A DNA stretch of 24,378 nucleotides from Thermoplasmata archaeon M9B2D (GTDB lineage Archaea; Thermoplasmatota; E2; DHVEG-1). The stretch is from the NCBI GenBank assembly GCA_002900555.1, contig MUGD01000059.1:1-24378 (forward strand), written 5' to 3'. Shown in pieces: positions 6,796 through 15,817 of the stretch. Numbering within the stretch: the first letter of the stretch is position 1; each line of letters begins with the position of its first letter. The position numbers were made by a program, and so were the translations under genes. The notes under the pieces were generated by a model that had not been told where the DNA came from, did not search any database, and saw only the letters and a program-made list of their open reading frames with translations.

Positions 6796-9633
6796 TTGAT
6801 TACGAAACAGATAGTAGTGGTAATTGTAATACTAATGACATGGTTAAGCATGTCAGGTATTGGTGCCGCTTTAGCAAATTTTTCAAACCAAAATGAAACA
6901 ACCATTGGAACAGATAATCGTACAGATGATAAAAAAACAACCACAGAAACAATGGACATTCTAAAAACAGCACTCTATTCCTACCTTAATATAAACGAAA
7001 ACCCGTTTCTAAGCCCTGAAGAATCAGTTCAAAGTCCTCTAAATGCGCCATGGATTAAGCCTACGAGTACTATCTTCGAATGGTGGGTACGGGTGGAATA
7101 CAATGATGAGACATTTCAAAAACAACTGGACGTCTCTATTTATGATTTCCAACAAAAATTTCTCAAACATCCCTACTATTCAGAGGACGTCTTCTTTAAT
7201 GTCGACAGCGACCCGCAAGATGACATAAAAGTATCATTCGGGTTCTACTGGGCAACGATATTAAATACCAAAACAAACGTAGAATACAAATCACTTGAAT
7301 CCCTTGTACGAGTCCGACAAATAAACGGTGGACCTTCGGACCTCTATGCCGGAATGGAAGTCTGGTCAGAGATTCATGTGAACTGGGGACTTGTAAACCA
7401 GTATAGCTCAAATCTATTTCTGTCATCTCAAAGGAATTATCTTGATAACCTACCGACAACCATACGACCCATAAGAACGTGCATGGCATTTCTTAAGTTA
7501 TTACAACAAAAAATACGTCAAAACACAATGATAGGATCTGTTCTTTTACAGAGAATCCTTGGAAGAAGCGTGACAAACACTCAAACCGCTGTTTTCGAGG
7601 AGCAGATTTCTGAAGATCCTGTAGCCTCACCAGCTGATGATGATTATTTCTCTGTAGGTGTTGGATATCGCACAACACCTGGTGAAAGAATCCCTCTCTA
7701 TACCGAAAAAAGATTTGCTTTTGCAAAAGAAGATCTCTTCAGCCCAATCATATTCCAGCAAATCATGAAAACAGAGCCAAGTGGAACTACTCCCCTCGAG
7801 CTCCTATACGGTTTTCGTGCATATGAAGCAAGCACCAACACCCTGAAGTACGATATCGCATTTTCAGTAGGATTTAGCCCATTTGTCACGTTGAAAACTC
7901 AATTTATCCCACTCGGAGGTTACATCTATTATCATTTCGATACAGAAAGTCAATATCCCAGTCAAATAAAAATTACGTATGCATCACAAATACATACCGG
8001 GATAGGAGATGGGACAAGTCTCTCTCTTGTTTTTGATGAAATTGATACGATAATGGGACAACCAGGACAATGGATGAGTTTCGGTCTTCGAAAGGATCCT
8101 CATGGCTTTGACTATCAGGCAAATGCGATATTTAATGTTGCAGTCATTATCGATTCGCCCTGGTTTAGTCAAAAAGTACGAGTCAACGGTCTACCAAAAA
8201 CCCTCTCCTACGAATGGAAAATATTCGATGATTTTGAAGTCACCTTTGTTCAAGGGGAACTCTTTTATGTTAATGTCTGCGGATATGCAGATGTTACCAT
8301 GAGTAGCTCTTTGAAAGAAATCATCGTCTACTATCCGAAATTGAAAGATCCAAATGACGAAGACATCCCGTTTCTAAAGATGAACGATATCCCCAGCTCC
8401 CGGAAATTGGAAGCAAAGGCCACTTTGCAGATACAAAACGGAAGCATGCTACGGATCGATGCAGATGGCTATGTTGATCTTACGAAAAGTGGGCCTCTAG
8501 GTGACATCACCGTCTTTTATCCAAAAGCGACACCTCTGGACCCAGATGTTGTTCTCATGAGGGTTCCTGCTGGGTCTATCAACAGTCAACGAATCAGCGC
8601 TGAGGCTACCCTCTATGTCGATGCGAATAATTTCAGCAATATCCACAACTATGTCTATGGAAAAATCCAACGTCAGGCGGATTCAAATTTCAATGAATTG
8701 AATTTCTACCTCCCTAACGTCGCCATCCCAATCGTTCAAGTAACAGACATCCCTGCAAACGCCTATGCGACAGGGACCTTCTGGTGGAACCAACTCAAGG
8801 GATACGGGAGAGCACAACGAACATCAGCAACACAACAGCCAGATCCTGTTCATTTCAACCTTGTGTTTGATACTCTGACCCTCTCTGATGTTTTTAGCAT
8901 CGGCGACGGACATATTCAAACAGATTTCAAGATAGCGGAGAACGGATACTTTAAGTTCGACACCGCCCATGATGTCCTTGGCAACATGTTTTCTGTTGGG
9001 AATTCTGCTACGGGTAATTCACTAACAATAGGAGCGAGTACTGTGTCGGCTCAGAATTTTGAGGCATCATGGGGGCTGAACACCACTGGTTCTGAGCCCC
9101 AACTTGAGAGTTTAGCGCTTTCTGGCTCTCTTAATGCTTTTAATGATTTTGTAATCGCTATCGCTCTTGATGGAGAACTTGTTGATTTTACCGGTGACTG
9201 GTGCCTTGGTGCGTCCGGTGGTTTTAGTATCGATATTCAACAGAACGCGGATATGAGGATTGACCTCTTCCACCTTACGAATTACAGCGGACGACTTGAT
9301 CTGAATGGATATGTTGTGTTAAGTAACACACTCCATTACGACATGAGCTGGAAATGGAAGCAAGGCACAAGTCTTGAGGATCCCGGGTACTTTAAAATCA
9401 ACGAAGGAACCAACCAGCCGAACCTCAAAGAGATTGCAATTGACTTCGTCTACAAAGACGACTCCAGTGTCGATTGCTGGGGTGCGGATATCACGTTAAC
9501 GAATTTCGCCTTGTATATCTGTGTCAAGTGGTACTGGCAAAACGGTTTGCATATCTGGCCTGTAATACAAGTAAACGGTCAACTGTATCTTGATTTGTTA
9601 TTGGACTATAACTGGTATCATATTTGGCCCTAG
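6796..9633 (+). CDS. very large secreted repeat protein, function unknown
   Basis: This is a 945-residue protein starting at TTG 6796 behind GGAAGAGG. Residues 1-27 form a signal peptide (MITKQIVVVIVILMTWLSMS...) followed by a Thr/Asn-rich segment. The rest is rich in aromatic, Asn, Asp and Thr residues, typical of beta-structured extracellular archaeal proteins. FNVDSDPQDDIKVSFGF (134-150) resembles a calcium-type Asp loop followed by beta strands. Three loosely similar units of about 62 residues follow around 496, 558 and 619. Each has GYADV- or GYVDL-like, then (V/T)(Y/F)YPK-like, then a (D/A)IP-like element. There is no C-terminal membrane helix or sorting motif. I do not recognise a family. 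It is 28 bases upstream of a second secreted giant, probably in the same transcript. Confidence 0.8.
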   Translation: MITKQIVVVIVILMTWLSMSGIGAALANFSNQNETTIGTDNRTDDKKTTTETMDILKTALYSYLNINENPFLSPEESVQSPLNAPWIKPTSTIFEWWVRVEYNDETFQKQLDVSIYDFQQKFLKHPYYSEDVFFNVDSDPQDDIKVSFGFYWATILNTKTNVEYKSLESLVRVRQINGGPSDLYAGMEVWSEIHVNWGLVNQYSSNLFLSSQRNYLDNLPTTIRPIRTCMAFLKLLQQKIRQNTMIGSVLLQRILGRSVTNTQTAVFEEQISEDPVASPADDDYFSVGVGYRTTPGERIPLYTEKRFAFAKEDLFSPIIFQQIMKTEPSGTTPLELLYGFRAYEASTNTLKYDIAFSVGFSPFVTLKTQFIPLGGYIYYHFDTESQYPSQIKITYASQIHTGIGDGTSLSLVFDEIDTIMGQPGQWMSFGLRKDPHGFDYQANAIFNVAVIIDSPWFSQKVRVNGLPKTLSYEWKIFDDFEVTFVQGELFYVNVCGYADVTMSSSLKEIIVYYPKLKDPNDEDIPFLKMNDIPSSRKLEAKATLQIQNGSMLRIDADGYVDLTKSGPLGDITVFYPKATPLDPDVVLMRVPAGSINSQRISAEATLYVDANNFSNIHNYVYGKIQRQADSNFNELNFYLPNVAIPIVQVTDIPANAYATGTFWWNQLKGYGRAQRTSATQQPDPVHFNLVFDTLTLSDVFSIGDGHIQTDFKIAENGYFKFDTAHDVLGNMFSVGNSATGNSLTIGASTVSAQNFEASWGLNTTGSEPQLESLALSGSLNAFNDFVIAIALDGELVDFTGDWCLGASGGFSIDIQQNADMRIDLFHLTNYSGRLDLNGYVVLSNTLHYDMSWKWKQGTSLEDPGYFKINEGTNQPNLKEIAIDFVYKDDSSVDCWGADITLTNFALYICVKWYWQNGLHIWPVIQVNGQLYLDLLLDYNWYHIWP

Positions 9634-9661
9634 GGAGAGTATGGAAAAAAGGTGTTTGATC

Positions 9662-12600
9662 ATGGGAAAAATAAAAATCAACAAAAAAAATAGGAGGCTA
9701 GTCGTTGCCCTTTTTTTCGGGATGCTATTGATGGTGATGTCCGCAGTCCAGGCACTTGTACAATTTGATACAACCACGGGTTCTCATAGCATCGCTGGAC
9801 TTTTGTCCACTGAACCGCTGCCACTTTTTGATGATAGTTACTATACTTGGGAGGATTTGTTCAATGATCAAACCAAAGTTGATCCGACCATGTCGTTGAA
9901 TTATGAGATCGCCGGCGGTGTCGCAAAGATGAAAGACACTTACCCTCTCTGGACTGACCCATCATGGACACGAATGAAACAGATAACGTTAACCAATAAC
10001 GCTGGTCAGGTATTGAATAACTACGCTCTTCATCTGTCACTTTCTTATGATTCCGACATGAGGCCTGACTATGGGGATATTCGGTTCAAACATGAAAATA
10101 GCGGCGATGTTTTTTGTGATTACTGGATTGAAAGCTTCGATACAACCACTGCACATGTCTGGGTAAAGATCCCGTATACCCCGATTGGAACCAGTAAGAT
10201 GTATCTTTTTTATGGTAATCCATCTGCAACAAGTCAAAGTAATTTCTATAATGTATTTACGGTCTGGGATGAACAATGGGCAAACGACGAACAAATCTCG
10301 TATCATGCGAACAACGAGGGAGCATGGGATTCGGATGTTTGTTTTGGAAACAACGAATTTCTTGTTCTCTGGGAGGAAGGACAACCATGGTATCCCCCGT
10401 ACACCTGGGGGTTCAAACAGGAAATCAGGGCATCTATGTATGATTTGAATGGAAACAGAATGGTGTTTGATCAGTTAGTGTACAACGACAATACTCTGTA
10501 TTTCAGAAATGAAAACCCCTCTGCTGCCTACGGTGGAGGGAAATTCTTTGTCGCCTGGGAGCATTATGACACTGTGGCGAATCCTGATGCGACCACCATA
10601 GACATCAAGGCTCGAACTGTTATGAGAAACGGAAATCTATTACAGCTAGGCTCCGTCGTTACGGTCTGTAGTGCATTGGACTGCCAGGCGGATCCTAACG
10701 TCCAATATGACTCGGTGAACAATCGGTTCTGCGTGGTCTGGGAGGATGCACGCAGCGGTGAGAGTAATTATAACATCTACGGACGGTTATATGATACGAA
10801 CAGCAACCCTATTGGTGGAGAGAAATACATATGTACGGCGGCAAATAGCCAATGTGAACCCTGGGTCGCTTTTGATCCAAATCATCAACAGTATATGATC
10901 GTATGGGAGGAGGGTCTTACAGCGGACTACGGACCTTTTAGCATAAAAGGAGGGCTCTTTGATAGAAACCTTACTCAGATAGGTAACGTTTTTACGGTAG
11001 CGACTGGAAGCACGAGTGTTGATTATAATTTCCCCTGCGTAGAGTTCCAAACCTACACCCAACGATATCTTATTACATACAACAGTGGTGATATCAGCTC
11101 CGGTGATTGGTGGGGTAATATCTATGGTGCGTTTTATGATGATGCCGGGACTATCGTTGTTCCACCGTTCCAGATCCGCTCTGGGGAATTTATCAGGACC
11201 GATATCGTCCCGTATCTTTCCTCATCGTTTTTTGTATCATTTAACAGTAAAGGGGCAACCAGCGACTCTGGTCTTATCTGGGGAAAGCTAGTTTCCTCCG
11301 ATGGAGTCGTCTTCAACGGTGATATCCAAATGTCCGCCAGTACATCAGCGCAGGCCGACTGGGGAAATATGGCGGTTGGGAACGGGAAGATCTTTGTTGC
11401 ATGGGAAGATATTCGTATTTACTATCCGTATCCTTGGAATGATATGCCAGATGCATATGGGAACATTTGGCGTTTGAACATCCCCAGCGGCTCTGAGCTA
11501 GTCTATACAATAGGTGAAGAAAAATCACTCATACTCAATGCTCAAATCACATCCATATCGATTAACCCAGAGAATCTCTTAGCATGGGTCGATTTCTCCG
11601 CCCTGTTCGAGGGAACGATTACCTTTGATGTGATGAATGGAGCTGGAGATACAGTCCTTATTCAAGGAATTTCCTCAGGGCAATCTCTTCAAATCTTAGA
11701 CCCTGTCGCTATACGTCTCAGGGCTCATTTAACGAGAAACAATCCCTCCTCGACACCAACGCTTGACAGCTGGCTGGTGCGGTACATCGGGTTTGATGAG
11801 GTACCACCTGTCACCGTCTTAGATAATATTTCAGGGACGCAGGGTCTTGGCGGATGGTATACCAGCCAAGGAGTTATTGTATGGCTTGGCTCCTATGATC
11901 TTCCTCATGGAACTGGAAGTGGTGTTAATCATACATATTATACTTTGAATAATGGTTCAACAAACGAGTACAATAAAGCAAGCGGTATCTCACTTGTCGT
12001 CACTCAACAGTCCAGCTGGACGGGAATCTGGGATGTGACGTTTTGGTCTGTCGACTGCGCAGGAAACGTTGAGGATAAAACAAAACCGGAGAATACGATA
12101 CAGATAAAAATCGATGCAGAGCGCCCTTATGTTGAGATAACAGAGCCTGTCGATGAACAGCAGGTTAATCTACCGTTCTGGGTGCGAGCAAACGCCTCAG
12201 ACAATGCAGTGGTCTCCCGGGTTGAATTTGATATTGAGCCTTTCGGGCAGCACCCGGGTCTTCCGTTTGTTGATACAGAGCCGCCCTATGAATGGTTCTG
12301 TAATGTTTCGTATATCAGGGAGCTTCTATCGGAGTCTGATGGATCTCTGGCTCTTGGGGTCAATAAGATGATCCGTGCCAGGGTTTTTGATCAGTCCGGG
12401 CAAGTCTGGACCCATGAGGTGTGGGTCTACATACAGAATATGGAGAGTTTCGGCAAGAGGTTCCTGATCGGCTTCCTGAAAGACCGCAGTGTCTCTGAGT
12501 CGGAGATTTCGTTTACGACCCGGTGTATTTTCTCCTTGACTCTTGACACGTTCATTCCCGCATTATATCTATCAAACGAGCGGTTTATTATCTCACAGTC

Positions 12601-12667
12601 AAACAAAATTGGATACATCGGACCGCTGTTTATCATAGGGTTTTTTGATACGCAAGTCGCCGAATAA
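9662..12667 (+). CDS. secreted DUF2341 / seven-bladed beta-propeller / Ig-like protein
   Basis: This 1001-residue protein has a signal peptide (KKNRRLVVALFFGMLLMVMS, ending VQA). ATG 9662 is chosen because GGTG lies 7 nt upstream; ATG 9641 is too close to its purines, and an earlier TTG would overlap the previous gene. Residues about 100-200 match DUF2341 (WTRMKQITLTNN..., DIRFKH, YWIESFD, HVWVKIP, MYLFYGNP). Seven repeats follow near 231, 294, 355, 410, 468, 522 and 576. They share cores such as FLVLWEEG, FFVAWEH, FCVVWED, YMIVWEEG and IFVAWED and look like the blades of one propeller. Then come a beta-sandwich (about 620-712) and two Ig-like segments (from 713 and 819). No C-terminal anchor is visible. 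The likely role is binding carbohydrate or another surface ligand; no catalytic site is evident. Confidence 0.82.
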   Translation: MGKIKINKKNRRLVVALFFGMLLMVMSAVQALVQFDTTTGSHSIAGLLSTEPLPLFDDSYYTWEDLFNDQTKVDPTMSLNYEIAGGVAKMKDTYPLWTDPSWTRMKQITLTNNAGQVLNNYALHLSLSYDSDMRPDYGDIRFKHENSGDVFCDYWIESFDTTTAHVWVKIPYTPIGTSKMYLFYGNPSATSQSNFYNVFTVWDEQWANDEQISYHANNEGAWDSDVCFGNNEFLVLWEEGQPWYPPYTWGFKQEIRASMYDLNGNRMVFDQLVYNDNTLYFRNENPSAAYGGGKFFVAWEHYDTVANPDATTIDIKARTVMRNGNLLQLGSVVTVCSALDCQADPNVQYDSVNNRFCVVWEDARSGESNYNIYGRLYDTNSNPIGGEKYICTAANSQCEPWVAFDPNHQQYMIVWEEGLTADYGPFSIKGGLFDRNLTQIGNVFTVATGSTSVDYNFPCVEFQTYTQRYLITYNSGDISSGDWWGNIYGAFYDDAGTIVVPPFQIRSGEFIRTDIVPYLSSSFFVSFNSKGATSDSGLIWGKLVSSDGVVFNGDIQMSASTSAQADWGNMAVGNGKIFVAWEDIRIYYPYPWNDMPDAYGNIWRLNIPSGSELVYTIGEEKSLILNAQITSISINPENLLAWVDFSALFEGTITFDVMNGAGDTVLIQGISSGQSLQILDPVAIRLRAHLTRNNPSSTPTLDSWLVRYIGFDEVPPVTVLDNISGTQGLGGWYTSQGVIVWLGSYDLPHGTGSGVNHTYYTLNNGSTNEYNKASGISLVVTQQSSWTGIWDVTFWSVDCAGNVEDKTKPENTIQIKIDAERPYVEITEPVDEQQVNLPFWVRANASDNAVVSRVEFDIEPFGQHPGLPFVDTEPPYEWFCNVSYIRELLSESDGSLALGVNKMIRARVFDQSGQVWTHEVWVYIQNMESFGKRFLIGFLKDRSVSESEISFTTRCIFSLTLDTFIPALYLSNERFIISQSNKIGYIGPLFIIGFFDTQVAE

Positions 12668-12693
12668 TACTTACGTTACTATAGTACGGTCTC

Positions 12694-12702
12694 TTTTTTT
12701 TT
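12694..12702 (+). terminator. T-run after the exoprotein pair
   Basis: Nine consecutive T about 27 bases after the stop codon are the probable transcript end. The gap 12668-12940 otherwise holds only AT-rich sequence, two TATTCTAAT copies and no convincing gene. Confidence 0.45.
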
Positions 12703-12940
12703 CGTAGCACTACGTTTAGAGCTATTGCGTTGCAGTACCTCGTTTATGAAACCTGATTTACACCAGGACACAGAGGAGATTAGAGACGGAAATAGCAATA
12801 AGAATCAATGCAATTTTTTTGTAAAATAGTTTGTAAAACGAAAATACAGAAAAAAATATCATGTTTATTATGAAATGCTATTCTAATATCATCTGTAATT
12901 TCTATTCTAATGAATGTACAATTATTATTCTGATATTGTT

Positions 12941-13310
12941 TTATTTGATATGCTCGAGTGTTTCATCCATTAATTTATCAGGTGTAATGACTGTTATATA
13001 TTTGCTATCAGTTATTTCAGTTACAATTTTTTTTGCTTCTTCAATTTTATCACGAGGGGCAACTAAGAGCATTGGGATGGATAATCGCAGGATTTAAGAG
13101 GTCTCTTGTTGATATATTAAATGACGAATGGGGAGTTACTTTATGAATATATCCTACGATAAGATTTATGTGGTCTGCAATAGTGATAAATCCTATATGT
13201 TTGCCATGGTTATCAATCCCATTTCCTAATGGAAGTGTTTGATATCCCATGCATACCAGTCGAGATAAAACTTCAGGGTCTGTTCCTAATAAGTATCCTA
13301 CTGTTTTCAT
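12941..13310 (-). pseudogene. conserved-looking hypothetical gene split by a frameshift
   Basis: From ATG 13310 the frame reads MKTVGYLLGTDPEVLSRL... for 86 residues to a TGA at 13050. A second frame, shifted by one base, continues as PMLLVAPRDKIEEAKKIV... and ends cleanly ...LMDETLEHIK at TAA 12941-12943. Both halves look like real protein. A stop in the second frame at about 13094-13096 confines the shift to about 13050-13096. Joined, they give about 122 residues with a Rossmann-like beta-alpha pattern (KTVGYLLGTD at the start, MLLVAP later). AAGGTGAGAT precedes ATG 13310, and a TATA-like sequence lies near 13341-13350. I do not know the family. It could be a recent pseudogene, a sequencing or assembly error, or programmed frameshifting. 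Confidence 0.65.
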
Positions 13311-13382
13311 ATCTCACCTTTATTTTCTGTAATGAAGTGAATATATTAAAATTTTCTTCTTTTTACATGGGTTTAGGACTCG

Positions 13383-13396
13383 TCAACTTAAGTTGA
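13383..13396. promoter_or_regulatory. 14-bp perfect palindrome between divergent genes
   Basis: TCAACTTAAGTTGA is a perfect inverted repeat. It lies 73 bp upstream of the frameshifted minus-strand gene and about 120 bp upstream of the thermosome TATA box. The rest of 13311-13580 is AT-rich promoter DNA. It could bind a regulator of either gene. Confidence 0.3.
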
Positions 13397-13517
13397 TACT
13401 CTCATCTATTTAAAATGTATATTCATAAAAAAGAGAACAATCAACCTAATTTTCCCAATAAAAAATTCCCACACTTATATTACACAGTATCTTTGCTTTG
13501 ATAAATAAACCGTAATA

Positions 13518-13525
13518 TTTATATA
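13518..13525 (+). promoter_or_regulatory. thermosome promoter TATA box
   Basis: TTTATATA, with an expected start near 13545-13550. That gives a leader of about 30 nt containing GGAGG (13567-13571), 9 nt before ATG 13581. Confidence 0.6.
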
Positions 13526-13580
13526 GAAGTGTTTACATGCTGTTTTTACTTTTAATAGAATTAAAAGGAGGCAAAATAGT

Positions 13581-15239
13581 ATGATGGCTGGAGGACAGCA
13601 ACCAATTATTATCCTTAAAGAAGGAACAAAACGAGAAAAAGGAAAAGGCGCACAACTCAACAACATCATGGCCGCACGAGCAATCTCAGATGCGGTCAAA
13701 TCAACACTCGGACCAAAAGGCATGGACAAGATGTTAGTCGACTCCATGGGTGATGTCGTCATCACTAACGATGGAGCAACCATCCTAAAAGAAATCGACG
13801 TGGAACACCCTGCAGCAAAAATGATTGTCGAAGTCGCCAAATCACAAGATGAAGAATGCGGTGATGGGACAACATCAGCGGTGATTCTCACTGGAGAGTT
13901 GTTAAAATACGCTGGGGAACTCATCGAACAGAACATTCACCCAACGGTTATCTGCCACGGCTATAAACTTGCAGCGAACAAAGCAATCACTGATCTAGGG
14001 AAAATGGCAATACCCATAAAACCCGGTGATAAGAAAACCTTAAAAAACATCGCGATGACCTCCATGGCAAGCAAAGGTGCCAGTGCAGAAAAAGAACTGC
14101 TTGCTGACGTCGTTGTCGATGCAGTCACCAGTATCGCCGAGCAAATTGGAGATAAAACCATTGTAGACATGGACAACATCCAAATCCAGAAGAAACAAGG
14201 CGGAAGTATTAAGGATACCCGTATCATAAAAGGCATTATCCTTGACAAAGAACGCGTCCATGAAGGCATGCCTAGACACTTGAAAAACGCGAAAATCGCA
14301 CTCGTGAATGCTGCATTAGAAATCAAAAAAACAGAGGTTGACGCACGCATCCAAATCCAGGATCCAACCCAACTGCAAGCGTTCCTTGACGAAGAAGAAT
14401 CCATGCTGAAAAAAATGGTCGACAAAGTCAAAAAAAGCGGAGCAAACGTTTTAATTTGCCAGAAAGGCATCGATGACCTTGCGCAGCATTTCCTCTCCAA
14501 AGAGGGCATCTACGCGGTCAGACGAGCTAAGAAAAGCGACATGGACAAGCTTGCAAAAGCAACCGGTGCAATCGTCGTCGCGAATCTTGACGAACTCTCA
14601 CCAAAGGACCTTGGGTTTGCTGGAAATGTTGAAGAACAGAAGATCGGCGATGACAAGATGACGTTTGTCACCGACTGTAAGAATCCCAAAGCAGTCAGCA
14701 TCCTAATCCGCGGCAGCACCGAGCATATTGTCGATGAACTCGAACGCGGCATGCATGACGCCTTATTCGTCGTAAAAGTCGCTCTTGAAGACGGGAAAAT
14801 GACTCCTGGCGGTGGCGCAGCAGCAACAGAAATCGCCATGTCTCTGCGGGAGTATGCAACCACAGTCGGCGGACGTGAACAAATGGCGATAGAAGCCTTT
14901 GCAAACGCAGTGGAAATCGTACCAAAGACCCTTGCGGAAAACGCTGGTCTTGATCCCATCGACATGATGATTGAAGTTCGGACCGCGCATAAGAAAGGAA
15001 ACAAAACCGCTGGTGTCGATGTCTTCAACGGAAAAGTCGGAGATATGATACGCGGCAATGTCATTGAGCCTTTGCGCGTCAGCATCCAAGAGGTCCAGTC
15101 CTCAACAGAAGCTGCGACCATGATCCTGCGAATCGACGATATCATCGCCTCAAAAAGTGGTGGCGGTGGAATGCCCCCAGGTGGCCCCGGTGGAATGCCC
15201 GGTGGTATGCCCCCAGGCGGCGGGATGGACGATTACTAA
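13581..15239 (+). CDS. thsA: thermosome subunit (group II chaperonin)
   Basis: This 552-residue subunit belongs to the archaeal double-ring chaperonin that folds proteins in the cytosol using ATP and closes with a built-in lid. Family motifs include [10 protein letters not shown] (42-51), TNDGATIL (62-69) and the ATP-hydrolysis motif GDGTTS (94-99). The later [13 protein letters not shown] completes the equatorial domain. The C-terminus is the usual Gly/Met-rich tail (GGMPPGG-type repeats), which points into the central cavity. ATG 13581 follows GGAGG; ATG 13584 is the next codon and could also serve. The gene is followed by a T-run and then grpE-dnaK. A heat-shock role for the promoter is likely by family, but I see no known operator. 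Confidence 0.97.
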   Translation: MMAGGQQPIIILKEGTKREKGKGAQLNNIMAARAISDAVKSTLGPKGMDKMLVDSMGDVVITNDGATILKEIDVEHPAAKMIVEVAKSQDEECGDGTTSAVILTGELLKYAGELIEQNIHPTVICHGYKLAANKAITDLGKMAIPIKPGDKKTLKNIAMTSMASKGASAEKELLADVVVDAVTSIAEQIGDKTIVDMDNIQIQKKQGGSIKDTRIIKGIILDKERVHEGMPRHLKNAKIALVNAALEIKKTEVDARIQIQDPTQLQAFLDEEESMLKKMVDKVKKSGANVLICQKGIDDLAQHFLSKEGIYAVRRAKKSDMDKLAKATGAIVVANLDELSPKDLGFAGNVEEQKIGDDKMTFVTDCKNPKAVSILIRGSTEHIVDELERGMHDALFVVKVALEDGKMTPGGGAAATEIAMSLREYATTVGGREQMAIEAFANAVEIVPKTLAENAGLDPIDMMIEVRTAHKKGNKTAGVDVFNGKVGDMIRGNVIEPLRVSIQEVQSSTEAATMILRIDDIIASKSGGGGMPPGGPGGMPGGMPPGGGMDDY

Positions 15240-15260
15240 ACAGCCACTCCCTTTCCTTTC

Positions 15261-15269
15261 TTTTTTTTT
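15261..15269 (+). terminator. T-run between thermosome and grpE
   Basis: Nine T follow a pyrimidine-rich stretch about 20 bases after the thermosome stop. It is a plausible partial terminator, although the gap to grpE is only 40 bases, so readthrough may supply grpE-dnaK transcription. Confidence 0.35.
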
Positions 15270-15279
15270 AATTTTTTAG

Positions 15280-15804
15280 ATGCCTATGCCAACAAAAAAA
15301 CCTATCGATACAAAGAAACCAGTACAGGAAACATTGCAGAATAAAATAAAAAAATTAGAGGAAACCATACAACAACTTAATGCTGAATTACACGATAAAA
15401 ACGACAAGTATCTCCGAAGCCTTGCTGATTATCAGAACTACCAAAAACGCATGGAAAAAGAACTGATATCGCGGGAAGAAGAGCTGAAGAAACGCTATCT
15501 TCTTGAACTGCTGGATTTCCAAGAACTCCTTAAAAAAGCATCGGAAGATGCTGATCCAAAACAAGGATTAAACCTTATTATTTCACATTTCGAAAAATTC
15601 TTTGAAAAAGAATGTGTTACCTATATCGATTGTAAAGGCAAACCTTTTGACCATTCGTTTCATCACGCTGTTTCCCTTATTGAAACAGATGATTGCGTTG
15701 ATGACACAATCCTTGACGAGGTAAAAAAAGGTTATATGATTGGAGATAAGCTCCTTAGACCCTCTCAAGTGATTGTGGGAAAAAAGAAACCATTAAAACC
15801 ATAG
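15280..15804 (+). CDS. grpE: GrpE nucleotide-exchange factor
   Basis: This 174-residue protein releases ADP from DnaK so that client protein can be freed. A lysine-rich N-terminus (1-25) precedes a long coiled-coil helix (about 26-90) with the conserved [15 protein letters not shown]. The C-terminal beta-wing includes [19 protein letters not shown], the GrpE signature near the end. The start is ATG 15280 or ATG 15286. Neither has a clear ribosome-binding site, only a T-rich stretch upstream. The TAG stop (15802-15804) overlaps the ribosome-binding site of dnaK, so the two genes are coupled. Presence of grpE-dnaK in an archaeon is usually explained by transfer from bacteria. Confidence 0.95.
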   Translation: MPMPTKKPIDTKKPVQETLQNKIKKLEETIQQLNAELHDKNDKYLRSLADYQNYQKRMEKELISREEELKKRYLLELLDFQELLKKASEDADPKQGLNLIISHFEKFFEKECVTYIDCKGKPFDHSFHHAVSLIETDDCVDDTILDEVKKGYMIGDKLLRPSQVIVGKKKPLKP

Positions 15805-15810
15805 GAGGTG
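15803..15810 (+). promoter_or_regulatory. strong ribosome-binding site of dnaK
   Basis: AGGAGGTG lies 7 nt before ATG 15818. It is a full-length anti-16S match and fixes the dnaK start. It is also an 8-base perfect complement to the CACCTCCT loop of the RNA at 1349-1428. Confidence 0.8.
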
Positions 15811-15817
15811 TTTATTT

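Noticed and set aside
12861..13097. Plus-strand 78-aa hydrophobic frame
   Set aside because: It is antisense to the frameshifted minus-strand gene, whose two halves read as proper protein; the hydrophobicity comes from antisense Lys/Glu codons.
13475..15145. Long minus-strand open frames opposite the thermosome gene
   Set aside because: They mirror the codon pattern of a certain gene on the plus strand, are Ser/Phe/Ile-rich and carry no domain signature.
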